From positions 1 through 62,869 of the forward strand of contig JAFNIV010000007.1 of the NCBI GenBank assembly GCA_017601145.1: 62,869 bases of DNA, written 5' to 3'. Of this stretch, positions 29,080 to 39,838 are shown one piece after another. The stretch is from Candidatus Brockarchaeota archaeon (lineage in GTDB: Archaea > Thermoproteota > EX4484-205 > JAAOZO01). Under the pieces are notes generated by a model. That model worked only from the letters and a program-made list of their open reading frames with translations. It was not told the origin of the DNA and did not search any database. Positions within the stretch are counted from its first letter, which is position 1, and each line of letters begins with the position of its first letter. The position numbers and the translations under genes are program-made.

Positions 29080-31038
29080 TTGTGTGCTTCTAATAGCATA
29101 GACTCTGGAAACGATATTCGAAATGTTAAATTTGAAGAACTTCAGTCTGGATTAACTTGGAGAACAATTCTTGCCATGATTTTTGCAGGGCTTATCTTTA
29201 TGCCTGCAACAATTTATCTCTATCTTGCTGTTGGAGGAACTGCTGCAACAGCAGCTACCTATGTTACAGTTATACTTTTCGAAGCTCTCTCAAGGTTTTA
29301 TGGAGCTAGGTTATCAAGGCAAGAACTTTTCATACTTTATACTGTCATTGGAGGTATTGGAGGAGCAGTTCCCATGTTTTACTGGTTGGTGTATAGGGCT
29401 TACTACGTTCAAAGCTCAATAAGCGTTGCATTTTCTTTGAATGGTGTTCCAATAAGAAGTCTTGTTCCTATATGGATGGCTCCTAAGTATGCTTCTCTTC
29501 TTGTTCAAGGTCGAACTTTACTTACTCTTGAATGGTTACCTGCAATACTCACCACTGTCACGATGGCTATACTTGGTACAATTAGCGAATTGTCTTTAGG
29601 CATGATGATTTCGTATTTCTATGTTGAGGTTGAGCCATTAACGTTTCCTTTTGCTATAGTTGATGCGTCGATAATAAACACGCTTTATGACAGGAAAGAG
29701 TCTGATATGTCGTATTTCTTAATAACTTTAATAACTGGAGCGATATATGGCTCATTTTACTATTTGTTTCCTTTAGTACTTGGTCCACAGGCACAAATAA
29801 TTCCATTACTTTGGATTGACTTTACTCCTTATACTCAATATTATTTGCCTGGAGCTATACTTGGCGTTGCTACAGATCCTGCTTCTTTTCTTTATGGAAT
29901 GGTTTTGCAACCTTCACTCACAGTAATAATGTTTCTAGGTTCGTTAGTTACATGGGTTTTTGGAAACACTTTAACTATAACAACTTTTAGGCAATTTTCT
30001 CCAGAGTGGACAAGAGAATACTTTCAAGGAATGAGTATATCTTCGATTGTTCAACGGGCAGGATTAAGACTTTGGTTATCTCCATTTATTGGACTTGGTT
30101 TTGGAATTGCTTTATTCTTAATGATTACACTTCATAGAAAAATTATAGATGGATTTAAAGTTTTCTATAAGGCTTCTTCCTCCTCCTCTTCAAGGTTAGG
30201 GTACCCTTCTTTACCTGTTTTGGTAGCGCTTTTTTTATTAGGAACGGGTGGTAGTGTACTTCTTTATAGCTTTGTACTAGTTCCGCAAGTACCAGTTTAC
30301 CTTCCAATTCTTGTCTCTATGGTTCTAAGTTTTTTGTTGGCTATAGCGAACGCAAGACTTTACGGTGAACTCGGAATAACAATCAGTACAGATCAGCTTT
30401 ACAACGTTTGGAAAGCTACCCTCTATGCAACAAGTTATACTGGCTATCCTGGTTGGATCTACACTCCTGTTGTTCCTGGAAGTGGAGCTCCATGGTATGC
30501 GCAAGAAACAAAGGTTGCTCTGATGACAAAGACGAAACCTATAGATCTTTATAAAGCAGCTCTTGCTTCTTTAGTTATTACGGCAGTTTTCGGGCTATTG
30601 TTCATGGAAGCTTTTTGGAGAATGTCTCCTATTCCCTCAACAGCATTCCCATATACGATGCTTCAATGGCCAATTTATGCCGTTAGTGACTCTTTGTTTG
30701 CAACCCGACAAATTGCAATTAGGTACAACCAAATTGGTTTAGGTATAATAGTAGCACTTGTTGCTGGCTTTTTAGAACTTGTTCTTAGAAGAATAGGTAT
30801 TCCGTTTAGCAGTGTTGGTTTCATAGGTGGTATGATGTCTCTTCCTCCATATACTTTCATGGTAATGATAATGTCATTCATTGGAAACTATGTTTTTGCA
30901 AACGTTCTTGGAAAAGAGAAATGGAATTCAACTAAAGGTATAATTATCGCTGGATTTGTTGTCGGGGAAGGCATAATCGTTTCAGTTAGTGTAGCAATAA
31001 CTTTGCTTTCAAAAGCAACATGGCTTTGGCCTTGGTAA
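29080..31038 (+). CDS. Multi-TM membrane protein, DUF6784/DUF6785 OPT-like transporter, subfamily B
   Basis: 652 aa; FMPATIYLYLAVGG, PSTAFPYTMLQWPIYAVSDSLF parallels the 7017-8942 product. Confidence 0.7.
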   Translation: MCASNSIDSGNDIRNVKFEELQSGLTWRTILAMIFAGLIFMPATIYLYLAVGGTAATAATYVTVILFEALSRFYGARLSRQELFILYTVIGGIGGAVPMFYWLVYRAYYVQSSISVAFSLNGVPIRSLVPIWMAPKYASLLVQGRTLLTLEWLPAILTTVTMAILGTISELSLGMMISYFYVEVEPLTFPFAIVDASIINTLYDRKESDMSYFLITLITGAIYGSFYYLFPLVLGPQAQIIPLLWIDFTPYTQYYLPGAILGVATDPASFLYGMVLQPSLTVIMFLGSLVTWVFGNTLTITTFRQFSPEWTREYFQGMSISSIVQRAGLRLWLSPFIGLGFGIALFLMITLHRKIIDGFKVFYKASSSSSSRLGYPSLPVLVALFLLGTGGSVLLYSFVLVPQVPVYLPILVSMVLSFLLAIANARLYGELGITISTDQLYNVWKATLYATSYTGYPGWIYTPVVPGSGAPWYAQETKVALMTKTKPIDLYKAALASLVITAVFGLLFMEAFWRMSPIPSTAFPYTMLQWPIYAVSDSLFATRQIAIRYNQIGLGIIVALVAGFLELVLRRIGIPFSSVGFIGGMMSLPPYTFMVMIMSFIGNYVFANVLGKEKWNSTKGIIIAGFVVGEGIIVSVSVAITLLSKATWLWPW

Positions 31039-31059
31039 AACTTTTTTAAATATCCCTAG

Positions 31060-31755
31060 TTACATTGAGCCAAGACTTACTATGTAGTTTCTTAGTTCAT
31101 AGCTGATCTTATTCATTGTGTCAAATAGTTTTCTTAAATAAGCTGGGAATCTCCATTCGTCTCCAGGTCCTTTTTTCGCGGTTATTAGCCAGCAAATTGT
31201 AAGAGGATCAAGCTTAATATAAGCTGTACTATTGCTAAGGTCATAAAACTTAAATTCAAACTCGTTTGTCATGCTATCTTTCATTAGTTTCATTACATTT
31301 TCTTTCTTCAAAAACGAAAGAAGCTTGTCATTTCCTTCCTGATTTTTTCCGTTTATGCTGAATTTTACTCTCTTGAATGGAAATGAAAATAACTCTAAAG
31401 TAATGCTTGTTTCTTTAAATATTTCGAAGAGTTTTTTTGAAACGTCTCCTTTATTGTCATCAAATGTTTGAATCAAAAAAACAAAATTCCATACATAATC
31501 AACACTAATTCCAATTCGTTCTCTGAAGAAATACATTTCTTTAAAGTTAGCACTTGTTGGCTTTACTATTATAAGCCCTCCAGCATCTTTCCACTCTTTT
31601 ATTTTATCTCTTAATGCACTTATTACCATTCTCTCTTTTTCTGACCAAATTTTCTCGTTTTTCATAATTTTATTATGAAATAGAAAACTTAATATAAAAG
31701 TTTTTTCTTTTAAATATTTAAGTATTTTCGAAAAATTTATATTATACCGCCACAT
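31060..31755 (-). CDS. Uncharacterised protein (true start probably M at ~31665)
   Basis: ORF sits antiparallel between two transporter genes; no recognised family. Confidence 0.6.
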   Translation of the reverse strand: MWRYNINFSKILKYLKEKTFILSFLFHNKIMKNEKIWSEKERMVISALRDKIKEWKDAGGLIIVKPTSANFKEMYFFRERIGISVDYVWNFVFLIQTFDDNKGDVSKKLFEIFKETSITLELFSFPFKRVKFSINGKNQEGNDKLLSFLKKENVMKLMKDSMTNEFEFKFYDLSNSTAYIKLDPLTICWLITAKKGPGDEWRFPAYLRKLFDTMNKISYELRNYIVSLGSM

Positions 31756-31772
31756 ATATTATATGACTAAAA

Positions 31773-33869
31773 ATGAGCGCGGAAAAAACTCAAGAAATTA
31801 AGTTAAATCATGCAATAACTACAAAATCTTTAATAATTTCAATACTCCTTTACTTGCCTCTACTATACCTAACTTCGCTAATGATGCTGTACACTGATAA
31901 GTCTGGAACCTTTGGAACATTTATAATTCCAATGATTTATATTATTGTAGTACTTGGTATGCTTTCTAAATTGAACAAATGGTTTCAACTTACGGTAAGT
32001 GAATACCTCCTAGTTTTCATCGTAATAAGCTTCTTAGGTATGCACTCGTATTTCGTGATGAATGCTGCCGGCCACCCGTTAGGTTACTTCAGTTGGGCTT
32101 GGTTAATGGATCCGTACGCCTTGTTGCAGAGTGGTGTGGCGCAAGATTGGGACAAAGTAACGCCTTCTTTTCTCTTTCCTGCTGGAGCTGATAGATTTAC
32201 CATTGCAAAGCAACTTGCAAACGGTCTAACGCCCGGTGAGGTCTTTAATTTTAGTGCATTAATGGTGCCAATAATATATTGGACAGTGGTAACTGCGTTT
32301 TACTTACTAGTTGGTGTTTTCATAACGTTTGCAATAATTGGAAAGCTATGGGTTGAAAAAGAAAGGCTAGTGTTTCCGATGTCTGTTCCGGTAACATACA
32401 TAATTAAAGAAGGAAGTAACTTTCAAACAAAAAGTGGTTTGCCAAATATCTTAAATTTCTCTGATTCTAAAGTAAAAGTTTTCTGGGCAGTTTTCGTAAT
32501 AGGTGTCTTAAGTGGAATCAATCCTTTAATAACAGAGCTCTTTCCACAGTTTCCAATGTCTCAATGGTGGGGCGAAACATTAGTACCTTTAACGTTCTTA
32601 GGAAGTCTTTGGCCTGGTATTTATGCTTCAGGAATCTTCTTCATTCCTCAAATTGCAGTTGGTTTACTTGTACCAAATGATATACTTTATACTAGTATAT
32701 TAACATGGTTTATCTTTGGTATACTTTATCAAGGTTTAGCAGTCACATTCGGAATAATTCCATATCAATCAGGAATGGAGTATCGTTGGCCGTGGGAAGA
32801 TGTTCCTGGATGGTGGCTTCCATTCCCTTATTCTAGGTGGGGTGGCCTAGGAGTTGGCTTAGGAATCGCAACTTGGTTAATATGGCAATCTAGAGACAGA
32901 GTAAAACAAGTACTCTCGACACTAACAGGAAAAGATGAAATTGAAAATGGTTTGTCATTAAGAGAAGTTACTATGATAGGTGTCGGTGCTACTATACTAT
33001 GGTGGTTGTTCATTATAGTTAGTGGTGGAGACGTAGTAACTGGATTACTGTCTATAATACTTGTTTACCTCTGGAGTTTCTTGTATGCTAGAGTTTGGGC
33101 AGAAGTTTTCTGGCATGTTGGGCAATCTTTCTGGTCGAGCCCAAACGCTTGGCTACTGATTTACAATATAGGAACTTATACTAGCGGCTTTCCAGCAAAT
33201 CCAACTTGGGACCAACCAAACTTATCTATAGGCTGGAATATAGTAAACAGACAAATGGACTTTCTTGGTAATTGGGACATAAGCTACTCTCCATACGCAA
33301 CTGGTTGGTTGGTAAACATATACAAAATGGCTTATGAGACAAAGTCAAACTTAAAAGATATCTTTTATGCAATAATCGTAGCTGGCATTCTAAACTTCTT
33401 CCTTGGAGGTATTTTACTAACGTGGATGACTGTTCATACTTCCGGTGGAATTTCAAGTACTAACTTATGGGCAACTTGGACTTTCTGGGATCCTGCTGGA
33501 AAAGGGTTTAAAGGAATATGGGGTATTGCTAGTGGCGAAACACCGCTATACTATTGGATCTATGCAATAAGTGGAATAATAGTTACTTGGGCTATATACT
33601 TACTAAGATTAAAATTTGCATGGTTCTGGATTCATCCGGTAGCGATGTGGGTTTCTCTAGTAATTCCAAACTACATGTGGTTAACTTCATTGATTGCACT
33701 AATAATAAAAGAAGTTTCTGTGAGAACTGTAGGAGTAAAGAAGTATGAAGAATATGTAGTTCCAGCAGCTTCAGGATGGACTATTGGCTTTGGTGCAGTT
33801 TGGCTATTAGCAGCAATCTTAAACTTGTTTGGCGTTGTACTGCCAAAAGCAGCAAAACTTTGGATCTAA
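31773..33869 (+). CDS. Multi-TM membrane protein, DUF6785/OPT-like transporter, subfamily A
   Basis: 698 aa; LRLKFAWFWIHPVAMW...VGVKKYEEYVVPAASGWTIG matches the 461-2461 product. Confidence 0.7.
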   Translation: MSAEKTQEIKLNHAITTKSLIISILLYLPLLYLTSLMMLYTDKSGTFGTFIIPMIYIIVVLGMLSKLNKWFQLTVSEYLLVFIVISFLGMHSYFVMNAAGHPLGYFSWAWLMDPYALLQSGVAQDWDKVTPSFLFPAGADRFTIAKQLANGLTPGEVFNFSALMVPIIYWTVVTAFYLLVGVFITFAIIGKLWVEKERLVFPMSVPVTYIIKEGSNFQTKSGLPNILNFSDSKVKVFWAVFVIGVLSGINPLITELFPQFPMSQWWGETLVPLTFLGSLWPGIYASGIFFIPQIAVGLLVPNDILYTSILTWFIFGILYQGLAVTFGIIPYQSGMEYRWPWEDVPGWWLPFPYSRWGGLGVGLGIATWLIWQSRDRVKQVLSTLTGKDEIENGLSLREVTMIGVGATILWWLFIIVSGGDVVTGLLSIILVYLWSFLYARVWAEVFWHVGQSFWSSPNAWLLIYNIGTYTSGFPANPTWDQPNLSIGWNIVNRQMDFLGNWDISYSPYATGWLVNIYKMAYETKSNLKDIFYAIIVAGILNFFLGGILLTWMTVHTSGGISSTNLWATWTFWDPAGKGFKGIWGIASGETPLYYWIYAISGIIVTWAIYLLRLKFAWFWIHPVAMWVSLVIPNYMWLTSLIALIIKEVSVRTVGVKKYEEYVVPAASGWTIGFGAVWLLAAILNLFGVVLPKAAKLWI

Positions 33870-33994
33870 GTTACTAAAATCTAATAATTTTTTATTTTTC
33901 TTTTTTTTGATTTTAACTAATGTCTTCTATAAAGTTTTTGTTGTAAAAGGAAAAAATAAAGCTTATATTTTGTTTTTATCCTTTAATTTGTCTT

Positions 33995-35122
33995 ATGGCT
34001 ATAGTTAGAGCAGAAGTTTTCAAAGGAACTACTTACTACAAGTCTCCGTTTACAATATCTTTAGGTACCTCTTACAAAAGTGAAGAAGTTGTGATAAAAA
34101 TTGTTGACGATAGTGGCTTAGAAGGTTTTGGTGAGGCCTCTCCTTCCAGAATGATCTTAGGTGAAACTCAAGATACGGTTATTTCTGCGTTAGACATAAT
34201 CTTACCAAGCCTTATTGGGTTAGAACCAGAAATGCTTGAGTATGTAAGTTATGTTATAGAGAACAGTATTTATAGAAATTCTTCAGCAAAGGCTTCTGTT
34301 GATATCGCTCTTCATGACTTAATTTCAAAAAAATATAAAATGCCTCTCTTTAAATATTTAGGTGGATATTCAAATAAAGTTTTAACTGATATTACAATAG
34401 GAATAAAGTCTATAGAGGAAACTGTTAAGGAAGCAAAAGAACTACTAGAACAAAAAGTTAGGATTATAAAGGTAAAAGTTGGATCTGAGAGCTTAGACGA
34501 AGATATTTCTAGATTAAAAGCTATAAGAGAGGTAGTTGGTAATAATGTAAAGCTTTTTATTGATGCAAATCAAGCATGGAGTGTGAAAAGAGCAATATAT
34601 GCGATAAACAAAATGCAAAGGTATGAAATTGAACTTGTAGAACAACCAGTAAAAGCACACGACGTCGATGGTCTTAGCTTTGTTAAACGTAATTCTTCTG
34701 TTCCAATAATGGCTGATGAATCTGTTCATTCTCCAGAAGATGCTGTAGAGATTGTAAAAAAAGGTGCTGCTGATTTCATAAACATAAAGTTGATGAAATC
34801 TGGCGGTATAAGAAACGCAAGAAAAATTGCTGCAATAAGCGAATCAGCTGGAATAAAAAATATTGTAGGTTGCATGATGGAAGGTACAATTTCAATAGCA
34901 GCTGCAACACATTTTGCATGTTCAACGAAGAACGTTATTTTTGTAGACTTAGATTCTGACCTAGGCTTAAAGAATACTCTTACTAAAAAAAGTGTAGTTG
35001 AGTATAGGGACAGCTACAGAGTGCTCTCAGAAGACTACGGGTTAGGCAACATAGAGCTTGCATATGATGAATTAAAACTAGTAAAAGTTTATGAAGAAAA
35101 GAAATCAAACTCTGTATTCTAG
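33995..35122 (+). CDS. Enolase-superfamily (muconate lactonizing/dipeptide epimerase-like) enzyme
   Basis: KVKVGSESLDEDI, LFIDANQAW, ELVEQPV, PIMADESVHSPED, INIKLMKSGGI. Confidence 0.85.
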   Translation: MAIVRAEVFKGTTYYKSPFTISLGTSYKSEEVVIKIVDDSGLEGFGEASPSRMILGETQDTVISALDIILPSLIGLEPEMLEYVSYVIENSIYRNSSAKASVDIALHDLISKKYKMPLFKYLGGYSNKVLTDITIGIKSIEETVKEAKELLEQKVRIIKVKVGSESLDEDISRLKAIREVVGNNVKLFIDANQAWSVKRAIYAINKMQRYEIELVEQPVKAHDVDGLSFVKRNSSVPIMADESVHSPEDAVEIVKKGAADFINIKLMKSGGIRNARKIAAISESAGIKNIVGCMMEGTISIAAATHFACSTKNVIFVDLDSDLGLKNTLTKKSVVEYRDSYRVLSEDYGLGNIELAYDELKLVKVYEEKKSNSVF

Positions 35123-35134
35123 GTGAGAATTAAG

Positions 35135-36367
35135 ATGGAAACAACTATTAGCAAAAAACTGTTGGGAGAAATAGAAAGTTATAGAAGTGATGCAGCAAAA
35201 TTTTTGTCTAATTTAATTAGCTATGAAGCAATTGCTCCAGAGAATGGAGGCAAAGGTGAATGGGAAAAAGCTAACTTTATTCAGGCATTCCTTGAAAAGA
35301 TGGACTTTGATGAGATAGAAAGATACGATGCTCAGGATGATAGAGTTCCATCTAAAAGGAGGCCTAACATAGTAGCAAAGTATTTTGGGGAAAACAAAGA
35401 AAAGACTCTTTGGTTTGTTAGCCATATGGATGTTGTTCCTCCTGGAGCCTTAAGTTTGTGGAAAACAAATCCTTTTCAAGCATTTATAGAAGACGAAAAA
35501 ATTTATGGTAGAGGAACTGAAGATAACGGACAAGCCATAGTTTCCTCGATATTTGCTTTAAAAGCATTAGTTGACCTAAAGATAAAACCTAAGTTCAACG
35601 TTGCCCTAGCAGTTGTTTCTGATGAAGAAACGGGAAGTAAGTATGGCATAGAGCACCTTATTAAAAGTGGTTTGTTCAAAAAAGAAGACTTAGTTGTTGT
35701 CCCGGATGCTGGAAATGAAGAAGGAAGCGCAATTGAAGTTGCTGAGAAGAGCATACTTTGGCTAAAGTTCAGTGTAACTGGTAAGCAAACTCATGCAAGT
35801 ACCCCAAATAAAGGGATAAACGCTTCTCTCCTTGGTATGAAACTTGGAATAGAAGTTTACGAAATGCTAAAGTTAAAGTACAATTACTATGACAATCTCT
35901 TTGATCCACCGTTATCTACATTTGAGCCAACAAAAAAAGAAACTAACGTGGAAAACATAAACACAATTCCAGGAAGAGATGTTTTTTACTTTGATTGTAG
36001 AATATTGCCCAGCTACAATGTAGATGAAGTTTTATCTAGCATTAGGAAGTTTTGTTCTTTTTACGAGCAAATTTATCCTGTTGAAGTAAGGGTTGAAGAA
36101 GTAGCTAGAAGTGAAGCTCCTCCTCCAACAAGTGCAACTTCAGAAGTTGTTCAAAGACTAAAACAGAGTATAAAGCTGGTTAAGGGTATCGAAGCAAGAG
36201 TAGTTGGAATCGGAGGTGGAACATGTGCAGCTCATTTTAGAAAATCTGGAATTCAGGCTGCAGTATGGATGACCTCAGATTCAACTGCTCACCAGCCTAA
36301 TGAATATTGCAAATTGAGTAATTTAGTAAATGATGCAAAAGTTTTTTCATTAATGCCGATCATTTAA
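35135..36367 (+). CDS. M20-family metallopeptidase (ArgE/DapE-like)
   Basis: WFVSHMDVVPPG, GRGTEDNGQAI, SDEETGSKYGIEHL, VPDAGNEEG. ATG at 35135 (METTISKKL). Confidence 0.85.
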   Translation: METTISKKLLGEIESYRSDAAKFLSNLISYEAIAPENGGKGEWEKANFIQAFLEKMDFDEIERYDAQDDRVPSKRRPNIVAKYFGENKEKTLWFVSHMDVVPPGALSLWKTNPFQAFIEDEKIYGRGTEDNGQAIVSSIFALKALVDLKIKPKFNVALAVVSDEETGSKYGIEHLIKSGLFKKEDLVVVPDAGNEEGSAIEVAEKSILWLKFSVTGKQTHASTPNKGINASLLGMKLGIEVYEMLKLKYNYYDNLFDPPLSTFEPTKKETNVENINTIPGRDVFYFDCRILPSYNVDEVLSSIRKFCSFYEQIYPVEVRVEEVARSEAPPPTSATSEVVQRLKQSIKLVKGIEARVVGIGGGTCAAHFRKSGIQAAVWMTSDSTAHQPNEYCKLSNLVNDAKVFSLMPII

Positions 36368-36371
36368 AAAA

Positions 36372-37922
36372 TTAGAAATAGGTTGTTTTTTGCTCTACAA
36401 TATTTCTGAGAGTCATTGCACTTTTCCTCATCTTCCTTTCCTTAGTTTTAAGGTCTACTTCAAATAAACCAAATTTCATTGAAAACCCCTTTGCCCATTC
36501 GTAATTGTCAATTAGAGACCAATGAAAGTAACCCTTTAGATTAAACTTTCTTGTGTTTAGTATGTCTTCAACAATTCTAAGATGTTCAAAAATGTACTTT
36601 GATCTAAGTTTATCTTCAGAGTCAGCTACTCCATTTTCGGTTATATACACAGGTAATTTAAATTTTGAAGTCTTCTCAATAACTTCTTGAAGTCCTTCAG
36701 GATAAAACTCCCAACCAAAGTCCGAAGTTTCTCGCTTATCTATTGAAAGAGAGTTTGGTTTGCAGTATAGTCCATAACCTTCAACTAGCTCTGGTAAATA
36801 ATCAATTCCAATGAATGACTTAGCTAACAAGGAAAATTTTCCTCTCACAACAGCTCTACTGTAGTAGTTTATCCCTATCCAATCTAATCTATTAGCTAAG
36901 TGTCTCCTCTCTTTTTTGTTATTTTTTCTTTCTTGAAGTCTTTCGATTAGCTGACCAGAAGTTATAGCTTCAATAATGAATCTATTATGAAGAAAGTCCA
37001 TAAAATTAGCAGCGCTAACATCTGCTTTTGATTTTTTGTTCATAGGCTCAAATGGAATCATGTTGCTTACAATTCCCACTGTTGCAGAAGATGGACTTTT
37101 GTTGTCCGCTTTATAAGTATCAAATTTCTTTATTAAATCATAACTTCTAGCATGAGCTATAGCTAAGTTTATTGCTGCTTTGTTCATTGCATTAAGATTT
37201 TCCACTCCTGGTGGAAAGCCAGAAGCTTTTTGCGCATACCCCATTTCTACAACAACCATGGGTTCATTAAATGTTATCCAAAAATCAACAAGATTTCCAA
37301 GTTTCCATGCAATAAAAGCTGCATACTTACAAAATTCAATAACAGTTTTTTCGTCAATCCATCCTAACGCTCCTTTTTTTATTTTTGTTTTTCTGGCAAC
37401 TATTGGATCATGAATCCATAGAGGGAGAGTAAAATGATTTAAGCATACTAGAACTTTCATTTCTTTGTCTGTAATATCTTTAATTATTTGTTCATAATGT
37501 TTTAAAGCTTCCAAGTTTGCATTATTTTCTAACTCTTCTAAGTCTTTTTGTGCAATATCTATTTTAGAAATATATCCATTATCCTCTCTTTCTACTCCTG
37601 CATCGATTTTAAATGTAGGCTCTGGAAATATTCTACTCCATTCTATGTTTAATCTAAAAGCGTTTAATCCAAGATTCCTTGCTAGTTGATGGTCCTTTTC
37701 ATAGAGTTCCCAGTAGTTTATACCATCTTCTGGAAAGTCGCCGCTTACTAGTTTAGTTCTTATGTTTTCTTGGTCATGTACCCAGACAAACCAGTCTGAT
37801 TTATCGTCTATGTATTTTCTTTCTTTGTTTCCCATCTCAAACTGAAATCCAGATATGGAAACGCCCCACAAGAAATCCTCAGGAAACATGAAAGTTAACC
37901 CTAAAAAAGAGTTTATAAACAC
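36372..37922 (-). CDS. Family 1 beta-glycosidase (LacS-like)
   Basis: MFPEDFLWGVSISGFQFEMG, NAFRLNIEWSRIFPEP, WITFNEPMVV, PVYITENGVAD, GYFHWSLIDNYEWAKGFSMKFGL. Confidence 0.93.
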   Translation of the reverse strand: MFINSFLGLTFMFPEDFLWGVSISGFQFEMGNKERKYIDDKSDWFVWVHDQENIRTKLVSGDFPEDGINYWELYEKDHQLARNLGLNAFRLNIEWSRIFPEPTFKIDAGVEREDNGYISKIDIAQKDLEELENNANLEALKHYEQIIKDITDKEMKVLVCLNHFTLPLWIHDPIVARKTKIKKGALGWIDEKTVIEFCKYAAFIAWKLGNLVDFWITFNEPMVVVEMGYAQKASGFPPGVENLNAMNKAAINLAIAHARSYDLIKKFDTYKADNKSPSSATVGIVSNMIPFEPMNKKSKADVSAANFMDFLHNRFIIEAITSGQLIERLQERKNNKKERRHLANRLDWIGINYYSRAVVRGKFSLLAKSFIGIDYLPELVEGYGLYCKPNSLSIDKRETSDFGWEFYPEGLQEVIEKTSKFKLPVYITENGVADSEDKLRSKYIFEHLRIVEDILNTRKFNLKGYFHWSLIDNYEWAKGFSMKFGLFEVDLKTKERKMRKSAMTLRNIVEQKTTYF

Positions 37923-37943
37923 TCCTTAAATTCTCTTTTTCAT

Positions 37944-38954
37944 ATGAAAAGCTATTCGATTGTTACAAATGGAATAAGAAAAATTTACAAAAAGGAAGAG
38001 GGAAGCTTCCTTCCATTTAGAAAGAAAAGTTCTGAAGTTATTGTCGCTCTAAATAATGTTAATCTAAGTGTAGAAGAAGGCGAACTTTTTGGTTTGCTTG
38101 GACCAAATGGTGCTGGTAAAACAACTCTTGTGAAAATATTAAGCACTTTAATCATTCCAGATGAAGGTACAGCGCTAGTTAGTGGATATGACATTCTAAA
38201 GAATCCTGATAAGGTTAGAGCCTCAATTGGAGTAGTTTCTAGTGGTGAAAGATCCCTTTATTGGAAACTAACAGCTAAAGAAAACTTAGAGTACTTCGCT
38301 AGGTTGTACAAAGTCCCAGAAGAGGTCTCAAGAAAAAGAATTAAGGAATTACTTGCCATGATGGAGCTCGAAGATAGAGCTAATGAATTAGTTGAAAAGT
38401 ACTCTAGTGGGATGAAACAAAAGCTTGCAATTGCTAGAGCTATTCTTCATGATCCTAAGGTTTTACTCTTAGACGAGCCTACTATAGGCTTAGATCCAAG
38501 TTTTTCAAGAAGCATAAGAAATTTTATTAAGGAAGACCTCAATAGGAAGCAAGGTAAAACTATCCTCCTTACAACACACTACATGGATGAAGCAGAACAG
38601 TTGTGTGATAAGGTTGCATTTATAAATAAGGGGGAAATAGTTGCTCTAGATTCACCTGAAAAACTAAAAACTATGATTGGTAAAAATGAGGTTTTGAAAG
38701 TAACTGTAACAAACATAAGCGAAGAAACAATAAGTTCTTTAAAAAATTTATCCTTTGTAGAAAATTATAACTTCACATACGATAGTTCTACGGTTGAAAA
38801 AGCAACTATTAGACTCTATATGAAAGATGTTGAATCTAATCTTCAGGAATTGGTGGGCGTGTTTTCTAGAGCTGGATGTAAGATACTTTCAGTAAGCATA
38901 GAAAAGCCTACTCTTGAAGATGTTTTTGTAAAGCTTACAGGTGAAGCATTATGA
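37944..38954 (+). CDS. ABC transporter ATP-binding protein (drug/ABC-2 export type)
   Basis: Walker A GPNGAGKTT, YSSGMKQKLAIARAIL, LLLDEPTIGLDP. Confidence 0.92.
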   Translation: MKSYSIVTNGIRKIYKKEEGSFLPFRKKSSEVIVALNNVNLSVEEGELFGLLGPNGAGKTTLVKILSTLIIPDEGTALVSGYDILKNPDKVRASIGVVSSGERSLYWKLTAKENLEYFARLYKVPEEVSRKRIKELLAMMELEDRANELVEKYSSGMKQKLAIARAILHDPKVLLLDEPTIGLDPSFSRSIRNFIKEDLNRKQGKTILLTTHYMDEAEQLCDKVAFINKGEIVALDSPEKLKTMIGKNEVLKVTVTNISEETISSLKNLSFVENYNFTYDSSTVEKATIRLYMKDVESNLQELVGVFSRAGCKILSVSIEKPTLEDVFVKLTGEAL

Positions 38955-39829
38955 AATTGAGCAAAGATTTCATAAGAAGTTTAATCTTAGATTTAAAAGT
39001 TTCTACTTCAACAGCTAAGAAAGAGCTATTGATAAACTTCAGGTATTCTCTCTGGGTAATATTTTGGGCTGTAATGCCAGTTTTCTGGTTAACCCCCATG
39101 ATTTTTCAAGGTGAAGCTCTTATTGGAGGAAGATCTTCAAGCTCATTTGCTACATTGGCTGGAAATGCTGATTTCATAACATTTAACATAATTGGAAGCT
39201 CGTTATACGCGTATGTGATGTCAGCCCTCTGGGGAATGGGTCTCTCATTAAGAAGAGAGCAATGGAGTGGTACCTTGGAAACAGTAATGGTTTCTCCATG
39301 TAATAAATTCTTCATATTGCTTGGAAAGGCAATATCAGATAGTGTGCTTACTACTTTTTATGCCATAGTTCAGTTTATCTTGGCAAGTCTTTTATTTGGA
39401 GCAAGAATAAAACTAGAAAATCTTACTTATGCAATTTTAGTACTACTGCTTATGGTTTTTGCACTATATGGAGTTGGCTTTTTACTTTCAGGAATAATTC
39501 TGATGTACAAGGAACCAGGAGCTCTATTAAATTTCGTTAATACTTTTATCTCTATTATTTGTCCAGTTAACTATCCGTTAAAGGCATTAGTTTTTGTTTT
39601 TGAAAGTTTAGGCTATTACCTCTTACTAATAGGTTTACTTTTTCCACTTACTCCTGCATTAGAAGCGATAAGGACTTTTCTTTTACCTTCTTTTGACCCT
39701 TTAATAAGTACTACTCTAGCTCTGTTTTACTTAATAGTCGTTTCAATTATACTTTTAATTGCAGGGACATTTTTGTTTAATTACGTCGAAAAAAGGGTTA
39801 GAAGATCTGGTGTGCTTGGAACTTATTAG
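38951..39829 (+). CDS. ABC-2 type permease
   Basis: WGMGLSLRREQWSGTLETVMVSPC; paralogue directly downstream. Confidence 0.88.
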   Translation: MKLSKDFIRSLILDLKVSTSTAKKELLINFRYSLWVIFWAVMPVFWLTPMIFQGEALIGGRSSSSFATLAGNADFITFNIIGSSLYAYVMSALWGMGLSLRREQWSGTLETVMVSPCNKFFILLGKAISDSVLTTFYAIVQFILASLLFGARIKLENLTYAILVLLLMVFALYGVGFLLSGIILMYKEPGALLNFVNTFISIICPVNYPLKALVFVFESLGYYLLLIGLLFPLTPALEAIRTFLLPSFDPLISTTLALFYLIVVSIILLIAGTFLFNYVEKRVRRSGVLGTY

Positions 39830-39838
39830 GTGGTAGAA

